A program made the translations under genes and the position numbers. The notes beneath the pieces are model-generated. The model had not been told where the DNA came from and made no database searches. It was given only the letters and a program-made list of their open reading frames with translations. A stretch of 64,000 nucleotides of DNA, from positions 2,604,001-2,668,000 of the forward strand of contig BCIO01000001.1 in the NCBI GenBank assembly GCA_001599975.1, written 5' to 3'. Position 1 is the first letter of the stretch. Each line of letters begins with the position of its first letter. This DNA comes from Cystobasidiopsis lactophilus. Lineage: Eukaryota > Basidiomycota > Agaricostilbomycetes > Agaricostilbales > Chionosphaeraceae. Below, piece after piece: positions 11,558 to 23,736 of this stretch.

Positions 11558-14316
11558 ATGGCAAAGATTGGCGCACCCCACCCCTTGGAGTGAGCTATTC
11601 CCTCTGACCGCCACATCGAGCCGCGGCTGATTATCGCTTGCAGCCCCCTCACCCCGGACGAGGTGCGCTGCCAGGGCTTCGCCTCTTCGTCGCTTTGGCT
11701 CAATCATTGTTCTACAGATCACCCGTGTGTCCTTCTTGTGCAAGCAAGACAAGCCCAACGAGGGATTCGCCTTCAAGGCCATCAGCCTGCTCGAGCCCGT
11801 AAGCGATCTCCGCCGCCAGCTCCTCTTTCCCCTCACTGACTGAATCTGGCTGCTATTTCAGAACAAGGCCGACCTCCTCCCTTACCTCGAGGCCGAGCGC
11901 GCTGGCACCACCCTGCCCGCCAAGCCTGACCGCAAGGCCGAGTGCTTGGTCGTCTTCACCTCCGCTCCTTACGCTGGCGCCGAGATCTACGTCAACTTGT
12001 CCACCGGCTCCGTTGAGAAGTGGGTGCCGGTCCCCGATGACTTGCACTTGCCCATCGATGGGTTCGTTTCGTTTCCCTTTGTGCCTGGAAGGGACCGAAA
12101 AGCTTATCTCGCCACATCTTTGCAGCGAGCTCCTCATCGAGGCCGAGCAAAAGCTCTTCGAGTCCCCTGTCTGGCAAGAGGCCATTGCCAAGCTCAAGCT
12201 CCCCAAGGGCGCCGTTGGTGAGCTATCGTTTCCCGCGGACCGCAAAGAGCTCCAGCTTATCAGCGATTCTCGCGCAGTCGTTTGCGACCCATGGATGTCA
12301 GTGGCCGCGCCCTCGCTAGCTTACTAGGCTCTACTGACGCTACTCGTGCTTGCAGCTATGGCGCTGACAGCTGGGAGCCCGTCAAGAGCATGATCCACTT
12401 CCTGTGCTACATGGTGAGCCGCCTTTCGCCCTTTTCTAAGACTTTGTGCTCATAGCTCCCGTCCATTCAGCGCGACCCCAAGACCAACGATGCCAACTCG
12501 AACCACTACGCTCTGCCTTTGCCCATCGTCCCCGTCATGGAGCTCGGCACCCAGGAAATCATCCGCATCGACTACATCAACACCGGTGATGAGAAGGACG
12601 GCATGGACTACATGCACGACCCCGAGACCTTCACCGACCACTTGACTGCCAACGAGTACGACCCTCGTCTTCGCCCCGACAAGGAGAGGCCCATCAAGCC
12701 CCTCCACGTCACTCAGTGAGCCATTTTCACCCGCGCAACCTCCAGCGTCGTTTCTTACATTGTTTGCTTCCTCCAGACCCGAGGGCCCCTCTTTCGAGGT
12801 CGATGGCCACCTCATCCAGTGGCAAGACTGGCGCCTCCGCATTGGTTTCAACTACCGCGAGGGCTTGACCATCCACGACGTCTCCTTCAAGGGCCGCCCG
12901 CTCTTCTACCGCCTCTCCTTCTCCGACATGACCGTTCCCTACGCCGACCCCCGCCCCCCTGTCCACCGCAAGCAGGCTTTCGATCTCGGCGACGCTGGCG
13001 CCGGTGTCACCTCGAACTGCCTCGAGCTCGGCTGCGACTGCCTCGGCCTCATCAAGTACTTTGATGGCTTCCACGTCACCCGCAACGGTACCCCCATCCA
13101 CCAGAAGAACGTCGTCTGCATGCACGAGCAGGACGATGGCCTCATGTGGAAGCACACCAACTACCGCACCAACCACGCCGTCGCCGCCCGCAGCCGCGTC
13201 CTCATCCTCCAGCAGATCCTCACTGTTGCCAACTACGAGTACATCATCGGCTGGCGCTTCGACCAGGCTGGTGCCGCTCACCTCGAGATCCGCGCCACCG
13301 GCATCTTGTCCACCCAGCCCATCGACGCCGGCAAGGTTTCTCCTTACGGCACTGTCGTCCACCCTGGTGTGCTTGCGCCCCACCATCAGCACATCTTCTC
13401 CGTGAGTACTCCTTGGCTAGATCACGCCCGGTCTGTTTCCTGACTTTTCTTTCCAGATCCGTGTCGACCCCATGATCGACGGCCTCAAGAACACCGTCGT
13501 CTACGACGAGGCTGTTGCCATGCCTTTCGAGACCGAGGAGGACAAGAAGGTCAACCCTTACGGCGTCGGCTTCACCACCCAGCGCACCTACATCGAGAAG
13601 GAGGGCTTCGCGGACTCTGAGCCCCTCAACGGCCGTGTCTTCAAGATCATCAACGAGAACAAGAAGCACCCCAGCTCTGGCAAGCCAGTCAGCTACAAGA
13701 TTGTGAGCCAATTTGCCTTCGAATGGGTTTGCCACATTTTCTCATGTCCTCTTCCTCCAGCACGCTCCCGTCACCCAGCACATCTTGGCCCACCCCAAGT
13801 CTGTCGCCTTTGCGCGTGCTGACTTTGCCGATCACCACTTCTGGGTCACCAAGTACAGAGATCAGGAGTTTTTCAGCGGTGGCAAAGTGAGTCTTCCCTC
13901 TCCTTTGCCCCCAATGCCCCTGGGATGTTCCTGACTTGTTCTGCTCTTTGAAGTACACGAACCAAAGTTTCGGCAAGTCTGTGGGCATTAAAGACTGGAT
14001 CAAAGCTGGCGAATCGGTCAAAAACGAGGATCTCGTCCTCTGGGCCTCCTTCGGCCTCACCCACACCCCTCGCCCCGAAGACTTCCCCGTCATGCCTTGC
14101 GAGACGATGATGCTCTCGCTCAAGCCTGCCGACTTCTTCCTCAGCAACCCTTCGAACGACTTGCCCGCTTCGTCGCAGGCCTTCAACAAGTCGACCCTTG
14201 CCGAGGCCGGCGCGCACCGACAGGGCAACGCCGCCGCCGAGGAGGCTGCTGCTGCCAACGGCACCAACGGCAACGCCAACGGGCACACCAATGGCACCAA
14301 TGGCTGCTGCCATTAA
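11558..14316 (+). CDS. Copper-containing primary amine oxidase (topaquinone enzyme)
   Basis: Oxidises primary amines to aldehydes with release of ammonia and H2O2, letting fungi use amines as nitrogen source. Exon 1 (11558-11589) encodes MAKIGAPHPL and joins a short exon DPLTPDE and then ITRVSFLCKQDKPNEG, the family N2 domain. The catalytic base is the Asp codon at 12982-12984 (AFDLGDAGAG). The topaquinone precursor is the Tyr at 13234-13236 in VANYEYIIGW. Copper ligands are the HxH at 13384-13392 (APHHQHIFS) and the His at 14062-14064 in THTPRPEDFPVMP. Every key residue is present, so the enzyme looks active. There is no signal peptide. The C-terminus is an odd Asn/Gly/Ala-rich tail ending NGCCH, without a peroxisomal SKL-like signal. 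At least seven short introns are present. Confidence 0.96.
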
Positions 14317-14555
14317 GCTGTCATCGCTTTCCCTCACTTGCATTGGTCTAGATTTTGTAGTTCGTGGGTTATATTGGATATGAGATGAAACGAAGGATCC
14401 CCTTGTTGCATTAGTCTTTTGCCTTGACTTCGAAAGAACCTCGACAATAAGATGGTCGCTCTTCGTAAGCGAACCTCATTTCTGGCAACCATCTCAAAGG
14501 TGGCGGACAACGTCACTTAGGACAGTGTGATGAGAATAGTCTTTCAATTACAAAT

Positions 14556-16636
14556 CTACTGGGGGCTCTGTGGCAAGGTTGAGGGGTCGATTTGGCCAGC
14601 TGCGAAAGAAAAGGGATAAGCTCGAGCGCAAAGATCGGCCCGCAGAGGCTCAGACTCACGCAGCCAGTTTTCGGGGAGGGGTAGGCCAGGTGCCAGCGCA
14701 TCGCTCTGCTTGCGGCCGCCAAAGAAGACGGGGCCGTTGAGCTTCTTATAGTCTTCAAGCCTCTTCTCAACTTCGGGTCGGAAGTGCTTGAGCAGGCCTT
14801 GCACGGGCCAGGCAGCCGCATCACCAAGAGCCTGTGCATAACAAGAAGTCTAAGAAAGCGCAGACGCAGCCGAGAACAATGAGAGCACGCACGCAGATGG
14901 TGTGGCCTTCGATTTCCTTGGTGAGCTCGTACATCATGTCGATCTCGCGGGGGTGGGCTTGACCGGCTTCCATGCGGCTCATCATCTTGTCCAGCCAGGT
15001 GGTGCCCTCTCGGCACTGCGGCGACGGATACAATTCAGAATAGGTGCCAGGACAACGCGGGACTTCAAACTTACCGGTGTGCATTGGCCGCAACTTCATC
15101 GATCATGTTCAGCTGATGAGCCGGTAGAGCAAGTTAGGACATACCTTTCGTGAGCATAGAACTGGGGAAAGAAGGCGCCGGGTCAGCAGGAAATTTTGTG
15201 GCTGTCACGAACCCTTTGCTCACCTTAGAGAAACGGGCGATGGCAGCAACGACATCGGTAGATTTGTCCATGACGATGACTGCTCCGGTACCAAGACCAG
15301 AACCGAGGTCCTTGAGCGAGTCAAAGTCCATCAGTGCTTCTTCGGCTGTGTGCTCGACGTCAGTTCCTGGTTGAACTGGCATTAAGAGGTGATCAAACCC
15401 ACAGAGAGGCTTGGTCAGGATAGGGACGGAAGAGCCGCCGGGCACGATGCCGAGCAGGTTGTCCCAGCCGCCGCGGACGCCACCGCAGTGCTTCTCGATA
15501 AGCTCCTTCAAGGGGATGCTCATCTCCTCTTCAACCACGCAAGGAGTGTTGACGTGGCCAGAGATGCAGAAGAGCTTGGTGCCCTGATTGCGCTCGCGGC
15601 CAAAGCCGGCGAACCAGGAGGCGCCGCGTCGGATGATGGTGGGCGCCACGGCGACGGTCTCGACGTTGGCGACGGTGGTGGGGCAGCCGAAGAGGCCGAC
15701 GTCGGCTGGGAAAGGAGGCTTTAACCGGGGCTTGCCCTGCTTGCCCTCGAGCGATTCGATGAGAGCGGTCTCCTCGCCGCAGATGTAGGCGCCTGCTCCG
15801 CGATGCAGATGCACGTCAAAGTCGTAGCCGGAGCCGCAGGCGTTCTTGCCGATCAAGCCCGCCTTGTACGCTTCGTAGATGGCGGCCTGGAGATGGGCGG
15901 CCTCTTGGTAGAACTCGCCGCGAATGTAGATGTAGGCTGCCGGAGCAAAGTCCATATCAGCACACCCTTCGAGTAGGCGCACACCGTCAATAAGGAAAGA
16001 CGAACCGGCGGTGGCGTTCATCGCCCGGCCCGCGACGAGGCAGCCCTCGATGAGCTTGTGTGGGTCGCCGCGCATAATCTCGCGGTCCTTGCAAGTCCCT
16101 GGCTCGCCCTCATCGGCGTTGACCACCAGATAGCGCGGCTTGCCTCCTCCTGCTTCCCTCCAGTTGGGCTTGTTCACTGTGAAAAGCGCCGGCCATGCCG
16201 TGAGCCGGAGCAACAAACACGCGGAGGAAACCAAACGCACTGAAAGACCACTTGAGACCGGATGGGAAGCCGGCGCCACCTCTCCCGCGCAAACCAGAAT
16301 CTTTGATCTGCTGGATGAGCCATGCATCGCCTGCAGACACGGAGTCAGTTGGCCAAAAAGAGGCGGATCGGAGCAAGTTGGCCTCACCTTTGAGGAGGAT
16401 GTCCTTGGTCCGATGCCAGTCACCTCTGCTCCAGAGAATCATTATGCTGCTGCTGCACCGAGGAGGAGAGCGCCGTACCTGGCTTTGGCGCCCTTGAGCA
16501 GATGGTCGTGCTTCATGTAGGCATTGGTGAAGATGCGGTCTTGGTCCTTTAGCCCGCCGAACGTCGTCTTCCTGGGTGGCGGCTTGACGTCCTGGACCGT
16601 GGCAAACGTCCTCCGCGAGATCTTGGGGCCCTTCAT
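14556..16636 (-). CDS. NUO51: NADH:ubiquinone oxidoreductase 51-kDa flavoprotein subunit (complex I)
   Basis: Mitochondrial matrix-arm subunit that takes electrons from NADH through FMN and a 4Fe-4S centre. The start at 16636 gives [18 protein letters not shown], a presequence. Then [34 protein letters not shown] (NADH/FMN site), [37 protein letters not shown] and NVETVAVAP follow as in NDUFV1. The cluster ligands SCGQCTPC-REGT are assembled from a 19-nt exon (15075-15093) and its neighbour, and the fourth Cys lies in [13 protein letters not shown] (about 14820-14900). A last exon gives PENWLPGQIDP and ends SPQ at 14556. Multiple introns of 50-65 nt occur. Presence of complex I excludes Saccharomyces-type yeasts. 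A CCAAT at 16664-16668 stands near the start. Confidence 0.96.
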
Positions 16637-16983
16637 AGTGGATCGGGGCGGGTGGATGGAGTGCCAATAGAAAGCGGCCTATTTGCTTGAGGTCGATGCT
16701 CGCTGCTGGGGCGCGATCCCGGCTCGCTGTGCTCTATCTGGGCTTGTACAGGTGGTCAACGAGCCCTCAAGGCGAGCGCGGAGCTGTTGTCAACGGACAA
16801 GCCCTGCCTAAAGCCGCTCTCCTCCTCTTGCTCTGGCGCCGTCAGCTTGTGGTGTTTCCTCCCTCGCTTTTCTGCCTTCAGCGACCAGCTTTTCAGAGTT
16901 TTGGTTGCTTGAATAGCTCTGCACAAAGCTCGTCAAGCTCTTTGGTGCGGCTCCCACCCTTCGCCTCGCCCTTGCACAGGATC
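16637..16983. other. Divergent promoter between complex I subunit and galactokinase
   Basis: 347 bases between two start codons facing apart. A CCAAT motif lies at 16664-16668, 28 bp from the complex I start; CCAAT/HAP control of respiratory genes is known in fungi, but the site here is only a pentamer match. The half next to galactokinase is CT-rich. Confidence 0.4.
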
Positions 16984-18813
16984 ATGGCTGCAGCGGATGG
17001 CATCCCCCAGCTTGATGGCCTTTCCAAGGATGTATTTGACGATGTTCCACGCTTGAAGAGACGCCTCAACAGGGTCAGCGAGGATTTTGCGGGCAAGTTT
17101 GGCAAGGACAGCCAGCCCAGCTTCTTCGCTGCAGCTCCAGGGCGAGTGAACGTAATCGGCGAGCATATCGACGTAGGTCTACCTTAAAGCTCTCTAGCAA
17201 ACTGGAGAGCAATGGTCTCAAAAATTTGGCAGTACGCTGGCTTCGGGGTCTTGCCTGCGGCCATTGAGCAGAGCATTGTGATTGCTTGTCGCACCGAGCC
17301 ATCCGAGAAGGACCAATTCGTCGTCTCCTTGGCCAATACCAGAACGGCCAAATACCAGCCAGTCGAATTCTCCTTTGCCACCTCGGCGGAGATCGCCATC
17401 GACAACTCGGACTTGATTTGGTCCAACTACGTCTTGGCCGCATTCAAAGTGGGTCCCCTCTCGTTTTATCGCATCCCCATCGCTTATTAATTTAAACCAG
17501 GTCGTCGCCAAAGAACTCAAGGACAGCTTGGGAAAGCCTCTCAAAGTGTCACTGTTTGTTTCCCCTTCTCACGGTGTCAACGACTAGCTGACCAAGTGGG
17601 TCCGTCCACTCAGAATGTTCAATGGCACGGTGCCTGCTGGAGCTGGCCTTTCAAGTTCCGCCGCCATGACTTGCGCCTCAACCATCGCCGCCTTGCAGGT
17701 CTTCGGTTCACTGGACAAATTTTCCAAACAGCGCATCACCCAGCTGGCGATCGCCGCTGAGCACCTTTGCTCCATTTCATGCGGGGGCATGGACCAGGCC
17801 GCCTCAGTCTACGGGCAACGCACCGGCCTGGTGCACGTTGAGTTCGTGCCAGAGCTCGCCGCCACCCCCGTCGCACTGCCCTCCTCGTTGCCGTTCTCTT
17901 TCGTCGTTTCCAACTCCCTGGTCGTGGCCGACAAGCACTTGACTTCCAAATACAACTACAACCTGCGATGGGTGGAAACGCGGGTGGCCGCTGCGCTGCT
18001 CGCCAAGCATTTGGGCTACGATCAGGAGAAGGCCACCTCTCTCAAGCAACTGGTTGTTGACCATTTCAAGTCAAAACCAGCCTCCTCTGCATCGGAACAT
18101 ATCGCACAACTGACCGAAATGCTACAAGAGACGGAAAAGGCGTTCGCAAACTTCCCAGAGGGGCTGCCTTGGAACGTGGTGCTCAAGGACCTGGGCGGCA
18201 TCACTCAAGACCAATTCTCGCACCGCTTTCACCCAAACTTTGAGATCGAAGCAGACAGGCTTCAAATCCTCAAGCGCGCCAGGCATGTGGTAAGCGCATC
18301 CCGATCACCGCTTCGTTCTTGCCCTTCTTTGAAAGCTTACGTCTGGTAAAAACTCTCAGTTTTCAGAAGCAAAACGAGTGTACGAGTTTCAAGAAGTGTT
18401 GGGCGACAAGGAAGCGGAGAGCGATTTGGCGCGCCTGCAGAAATTGGGCACACTGATGGATGCCTCTCACGCGAGCTGCCGCGACGACTTCGACTGCTCG
18501 TGTCCTGAACTGGAGACTTTGGTTGAGCTGGGCAAAGAGGCTGGAAGCCTGGGATCAAGATTGACAGGTGAGGACCGATTTGCCACCGAGACGGCGGTCC
18601 ATCGCGAGGAAGCCGCGGCTGACTTCGAGGGCAGGTGCTGGCTTTGGTGGGAGCGCGGTGCACTTGGTTCTCAACAAAGACGTGCCAGAGTTTGTGCAGA
18701 CGCTACGGGAAACCTTCTTCTCCGGTCAGAGTGTAGGTCTCGTAAATGAGGCGCTATTCTCCAGCCCTCCCGCGCCAGGCGCCTTCTTGTTGCATTGGCC
18801 ACTGGCTTCTTGA
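16984..18813 (+). CDS. GAL1: Galactokinase (GHMP kinase family)
   Basis: Phosphorylates galactose at C1, first committed step of the Leloir pathway; cytosolic. ATG at 16984 (MAAADGIPQLDGL). The substrate-binding signature GRVNVIGEHID (about 17141-17172) continues after an intron as YAGFGVLPAAIEQ. The ATP-binding GHMP motif GTVPAGAGLSSSAAMT is at 17628-17672, and the Gly/Met-Asp motif SCGGMDQAASVYG near 17780. The C-terminal GHMP motif AGFGGSAVHLVL is near 18640. The reading frame ends LFSSPPAPGAFLLH..., stop at 18813, matching the family's final strand. The intron before MFNGTVP uses a GTTTGT donor. A closely related N-acetylgalactosamine kinase (GALK2) cannot be fully excluded. The F-box gene starts only 126 bp downstream on the same strand. 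Confidence 0.9.
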
Positions 18814-18939
18814 GTTGCCAACCGACATCGTTGCTTGACAGGACCGCGACCACCACTCGCCTCCTGCGGCCTTCACAACGGCTGTCCCGGGCTCTCACGC
18901 CTTTTGTCCCAGACCGTATTGTCCGGTTGCCTTGCTTCC

Positions 18940-21571
18940 ATGGCTAAAACAGCTCGAAAGGCCAAGATGGCAAAGGTCAAACAGGCCTCGCCAGCTGAAG
19001 ACGACAAGGACTTCACGCCTCAGGAGGTTGATGACCATGTCCTGTCAGGTGCGCGAAGTTTTTGTAGCTCTGCCACCTTCCTGGTTCCGTAGAACTGACA
19101 CACAGAGCGACAGATGTTGCCATGTCAGGTGGGAAGCCTTCGCTGCTCTGCGGGCGCCGCGAGTCTTGAGCGTTGTTGTCCAGATGCTCGGGACGAGTCT
19201 GAGGAGGAGCCTGAGGCCAAACCCAAGGCCAAACCCAAGACCAAGACCAAGAAAGCCACACACAAGCGCAAGACCCAGGCTGTCAGCGATTCTGACGGCG
19301 CTTTAGAAGGCGAAGACCTGCCCAAACCCAAGAAGAAGAAATTGGCGCCAGGAGAGCTCGGTCCTCGCAAGGCCAAGATGCTTCAAGGCAAACTGGTGGA
19401 TGTAAGCTTAAGTGACTCTGTTGAGCGGCTTGCTGACGACGGATGCAACACAGATATCGAAGTTGCCTATGGAGATTATTTACGAAATCTTCTCGATGTT
19501 GGACCCTCAGGATCTCGTCCATCTCAGTCGCACCACGAAGAGCATCCGCGCCATTCTCATGAACAAAAGGTGCGAAAAAGTCTGGGAGGCCACCACCAAA
19601 GATCACCAGTTCCCACGCCGCTTCGTCGGCCTCACATGGCCCGCCTTCATCGTGCTCCTCACCGACACCGAGTGTGTCAGCTGCGGCAAGAGCTGTCCCG
19701 TCCGAGGCTTGGACTTTCAGCTCCGCCTCCGAATCTGCAAGCCTTGTGCCCAAGAGCGCGTCATCAAGGTCCCTTTCGATGCCAGCCCTCTCTTGCGCAA
19801 GCTCGTTCGTGTGGGCGTCACCCTCTACGACAGGAAGGCTTACAAACATCTCGGGACCTCGCGCCATTCGACTGGCTTCTGCTTCAAAGACGATTTCGAC
19901 CATTGGAAGGCTGTCATCCAGAAATTGGGTGGCGAGGAAATGGCGCTCAAGAAGCCCAAAGTCAGAGCTTTACTTCTTTTCGAGCACATCGCTCGACCGT
20001 CTGATGTACTTTTCCAGATTGCGGCCTTGGCGAAGTTGGGCGAAAAGGTCGGTCTATATGTGTCGGCCGCAGTCACTCCGAAGCTCACGTTCACACAGAT
20101 CACGGAACAGCAGTATTCCTGCGTCGTCAGTGGCAGGAGATTCCTGGAAGCTCGCTCACGCGAGTACGTGCCCCTCAAACTGCCCCCACGAAGTGCGCTG
20201 AACCTTTTGACACAGCAAACGCACCACCGAGCAAGAGGGCAGGACCCTTCGAAAGGCGGCCATTTGCGAAAAGCTGACCGACCTCGGGTACGATGTGGAG
20301 TCTTTTCCCTACGAAGTCTGGCGAGGTGCGCATCGCGGCCAACGGGTCATTTTGATCGTGAGACTGAAAGGATGTCGCAGACCCCAAAATCGATCAGCCT
20401 CGCCCCTTGACGCCCCAAAGTGAGCTTATCTCGGTGGCATTGAATTTCGCACACCTTGCTTACTGGTGATGTTGGGCATCAGTTTGGAAGAAGATCCAAA
20501 AACGCAAGCTCCCCTTTTCTACCGCTTCTACCATTCTTGCTGACCCTTCCAACAGCTCTCGAGGAAGTGATCAAGCAAGCTTTGCTGCGAGTGGTGAGTG
20601 TCGTTCAACACTGGTCATCCAGCGTGTCTTAAAGCAATCCGCGATCGACCAACAGCGCCGCCAACACTGCGAAGACGTTATCGAAGGCTTCTTCCGCGAG
20701 TTCAAGAAAGAAAACCCCGCCGTCTGCTCCGAAACGGGCTTCCAGCCATCCAAGTACGATGTTCAGCAGTTTGCGCCATTTGCCGCCATCACCGACGACG
20801 TCAGCGACACTGCGTTGCCTGATGACGGCGACTGGAAGGACGCTGTTGAAGCCTTCCGCCAGTGGCTGCCCGGTTTTGTTTCCGACAGCACTACCCAGCT
20901 CATCAAGCTTTTGCCCTCGGAGCTGTCGGCCGTGCCCGGCAATGTGCCCTTGCTGAAGCGCTTCAACAGCACTTTCAGGTACATCCACGGCTACAACATC
21001 AACAACGGCAGGGTCGTCTCCGACGTCTACCACTACTGGAACCGAGAAGGCCACCCCTTTGCCATCTCCCACTTCAGCTTCGACGACAAGGCTTCGGCCC
21101 TCGCTACTCAGTTGGTGGAGTCGGCTGGCCTGAAGTGCGAAGATGCGACCAACGAAGCATTGCAAGCTCTCGGCCGACGCTGGCTCGTCTACACTCCTGC
21201 AATCGCCAGCTTGGAGGACGACGGCGAGGTTGAGAGCGACGGTCCCCAAAAGCCTGACACGAGACTTGTCGATTGGAGCAAGCTCTGGGTGGGTTTTTCT
21301 TCCCACGATACGTATACTGCATGGCCTGAGCCAAGTGGCGCAGTGGAACATCCACAAAGCCGAGTCGCCCACCTTTGAATTCCTCTCGCAGGAGGATGCC
21401 AAGGCCAGGATCGACGAAGAAGAAGCCGCTGCTGCCAAGCGAAGAGCCGAGATGGCTGCCGAGTCTGCCCGGCGCCAAGCTGCTCGCCAGGCTGCTCAGC
21501 AAGCCAATCAGCAATTTGCTCAGGCGGCAGTTCCTGCGCTGTTTGCCGCCCTCGCCCCGGCTGCCACCTAA
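18940..21571 (+). CDS. F-box protein with basidiomycete-type cysteine insert
   Basis: Likely substrate receptor of an SCF ubiquitin ligase. The N-terminus is basic and Lys-rich with a nuclear-localisation-like run (KPKKKKLAPG, about 19320-19355). The F-box follows: ISKLPMEIIYEIFSMLDPQ, LVHLSRTTKSIRAILMNK, CEKVWEATTKDH. Next is a CxxC..CxxC segment (CVSCGKSC, about 19673; CKPCAQE, about 19738) characteristic of many basidiomycete F-box proteins. Later exons give ICEKLTDLGYDVESFPYE, IDQPRPLTPQ, EEVIKQALLR and a long C-terminal region with YIHGYNINNGRVVSDVYHY. The end is an Ala/Gln/Glu-rich helix, stop at 21569-21571. A 15-nt exon (19114-19128) is needed to keep frame. The target is unknown. Confidence 0.85.
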
Positions 21572-21763
21572 CCATCCCAGCTGCTCGCTTTTGATTTCCA
21601 GCCACTAGCCACCGACTTCACAGAAGGCGTGGGTCTGCCGGGCTCCGCATGCGACCGCAGAGAAGTACATAGTCGCGTCGCAGTCCAATTAGGTGGACGG
21701 ACAATGGTTGAAATTGACGCTGAGATTCTCTATTCTTCAACTTGTTACATGCCCACACAGTCT

Positions 21764-23736
21764 TCAGTCAGTCTCCGATTGGTAGGTCATCGCGACACCT
21801 GTCCGCCCCTGCTCCATGGTCATCGAGGCCTGCTGGTCGGCGTCCAAACCGCGCCAGCTGCGACTGCTCAAGTGCTCGCCTGACAGAAATGAAGTGTGGT
21901 GAGGATTCAGTGCATCGGGAGATATCCAAGATGATACGAACCTGCAGCGCTGCTGAGCATCCGAGCGATTTGGCGGTTGGCGTCGGACCGAGTCTCCAAT
22001 GCAAGCGATGCAATGTTGGACTCCGCAAGGTCTGTTCAGATGCGCAGGGTCAAATAAGCAAGCAAGCAATCCAAATGGAGTTGAGCTCACCAGCCGGGCC
22101 AAAGTCGCGCACCGTCCTCAGCTTGCCGGTCAGCGGCGAGAACTGTACGCTCTGGCGATCACCTTCATCCCTCGCGTCGCCTTCGTCGGCATAGTTTTTC
22201 AGGGCGTCGTCCCATCCCAAACGCCACCCGCTTTCCCAAGTCGGGCCGGCGTCGAGTGCGACCCCGGCCTCCCAGGGCGTGACGATGGGCCGAAAGTACT
22301 CCTTGCCTTGGTCAGGGCTGGTCAGCAGGAGCGAGTTCTCGGGGCAGGCGACCAGGATGAAGCACTCGATCTCTTGGTAGTTGGCCAGCTTCGACGGCGT
22401 CGGCTTGCCCACGGCCAGCGTGTACACCTTCTTCCGCTTGGCTCGGAGGCGCTTTCGAAGGCTGTCGATCAACGACAGATATCGGTCTGAGCATTCGGAT
22501 CAAAGTCTTAGCGTAATTCTGGCTTGAGACACCAACACGACGCACCAACACCAAGTGTTCCAACTACGATTCCAAAGACGTCGGCGTCCTTCGCCTTTTG
22601 AATGGCGGCGTACCGGCGCATCAGCAGCTTGTTTGCCGTAGTCTCAGCCCTTTGCCAAGTCGGCGGATCTTCCGAAGGGTCGCAAAAGTGAAACTGTGCT
22701 TTCGTCAGCAGGCCTCAGAAAAGCGAAAAAATGACGAACATCAAGTGTTGGGTTGTGCATCATTAAGTTGGTGAGAGCCAGCGAGGGTTTCCCAATGTAG
22801 AGCGGCAGCACGTCTTCCGTCAGCTTGCCGCTGTCCTTGGGCCCCGGCGCTCTCGCCACCTCTTCCAGCTCCGGTGCCTGACGAGACGGATGGCAGCCGC
22901 AGCCTTCTGACGCACAAGATGCGCCTTGCTCAGTGGCCTTTGCTTTTCCTTTGTTCAAGAAGACGGATTTGTCGATGGGCGAGTGGCTAAGCTCGGCGGC
23001 GGAGGGGAGGACTTTGCCCAAAGCCTCGCTGATGGCCTCTGTGAACGTCACCACGGACCTCAGAATGAACGTTCCTTTTGGTAAAGGCGACACCCACCGA
23101 TCTGATGCTCGTAGCCCACATCGTAGAACAGCCTAACTGGCTTCTCGTCCAGCTTGACGGCCGAAGTCGAGGCAAAAGCCTGCCAAGCAGCGGCCACCGC
23201 CACCGGGTCCACAAGCTGCTTGGTGAAAACGTAGTACACCGGGAGCCTCTGAGATCTGGGGGGCGCGAACCTCAAATTGAGTTTCCAGGGCTCGGTCCCA
23301 GGAATTTTGGGAGAACGAACTTGGACAAGCAAGAGTGGCCGTAGTGAACGATCAGGTCGGCATTGACGTGCTCCGCTGCGATTTCGTCCACGCAGCAACT
23401 GTGACACCGACACTCAGCAAAAAAGGCAGCCAACTTTCGCCAAAAGAGGCCGAGTCACCTTCCGAAAGTGGTGTCGGCCAAAACGAACACCTCGACGCCT
23501 TTCCCCAGTAGCCTCGCCTTCAAAGCTTGGTAGACGGGCACGCAGTCCTGCAGGAGCTCATCCGGGAACTGCAGGGCGACGCACTTGTAACCCTGGTCGA
23601 GGATCAGCGCCGCGGTCTGGGGCAGCTCGTAGATGGCTTCGAAGGAGGGGCCTTGCTGCTTCTCCAGCGCTTTCACCGTGGGCTCTAGGGTGAGGTCGGT
23701 CGAGGAGGACAAGGGAGGAGGACCATGCGCCTCCAT
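21764..23736 (-). CDS. DPH2: Diphthamide biosynthesis protein 2
   Basis: Partner of Dph1 in the iron-sulfur radical-SAM step that transfers 3-amino-3-carboxypropyl to the elongation factor 2 histidine. The start at 23736 gives [19 protein letters not shown], then [20 protein letters not shown] and [18 protein letters not shown]. Then comes [10 protein letters not shown] joined across an intron to [20 protein letters not shown], the family's first cysteine region. It goes on with [22 protein letters not shown], a variable Cys/Gly loop, [49 protein letters not shown] and [12 protein letters not shown]. It ends [12 protein letters not shown]..., the usual Dph2 tail, at 21764. About eight exons. 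An in-frame extension to 23946 is not family-like and was not used. Confidence 0.93.

Noticed and set aside
12727-13392. Long minus-strand open frame (221 codons) opposite the amine oxidase
   Set aside because: It is a Val/Asp/Glu/Ala-rich antisense shadow of highly biased GC3 codons in the amine oxidase exon; no family resemblance and the sense strand is a fully conserved enzyme.
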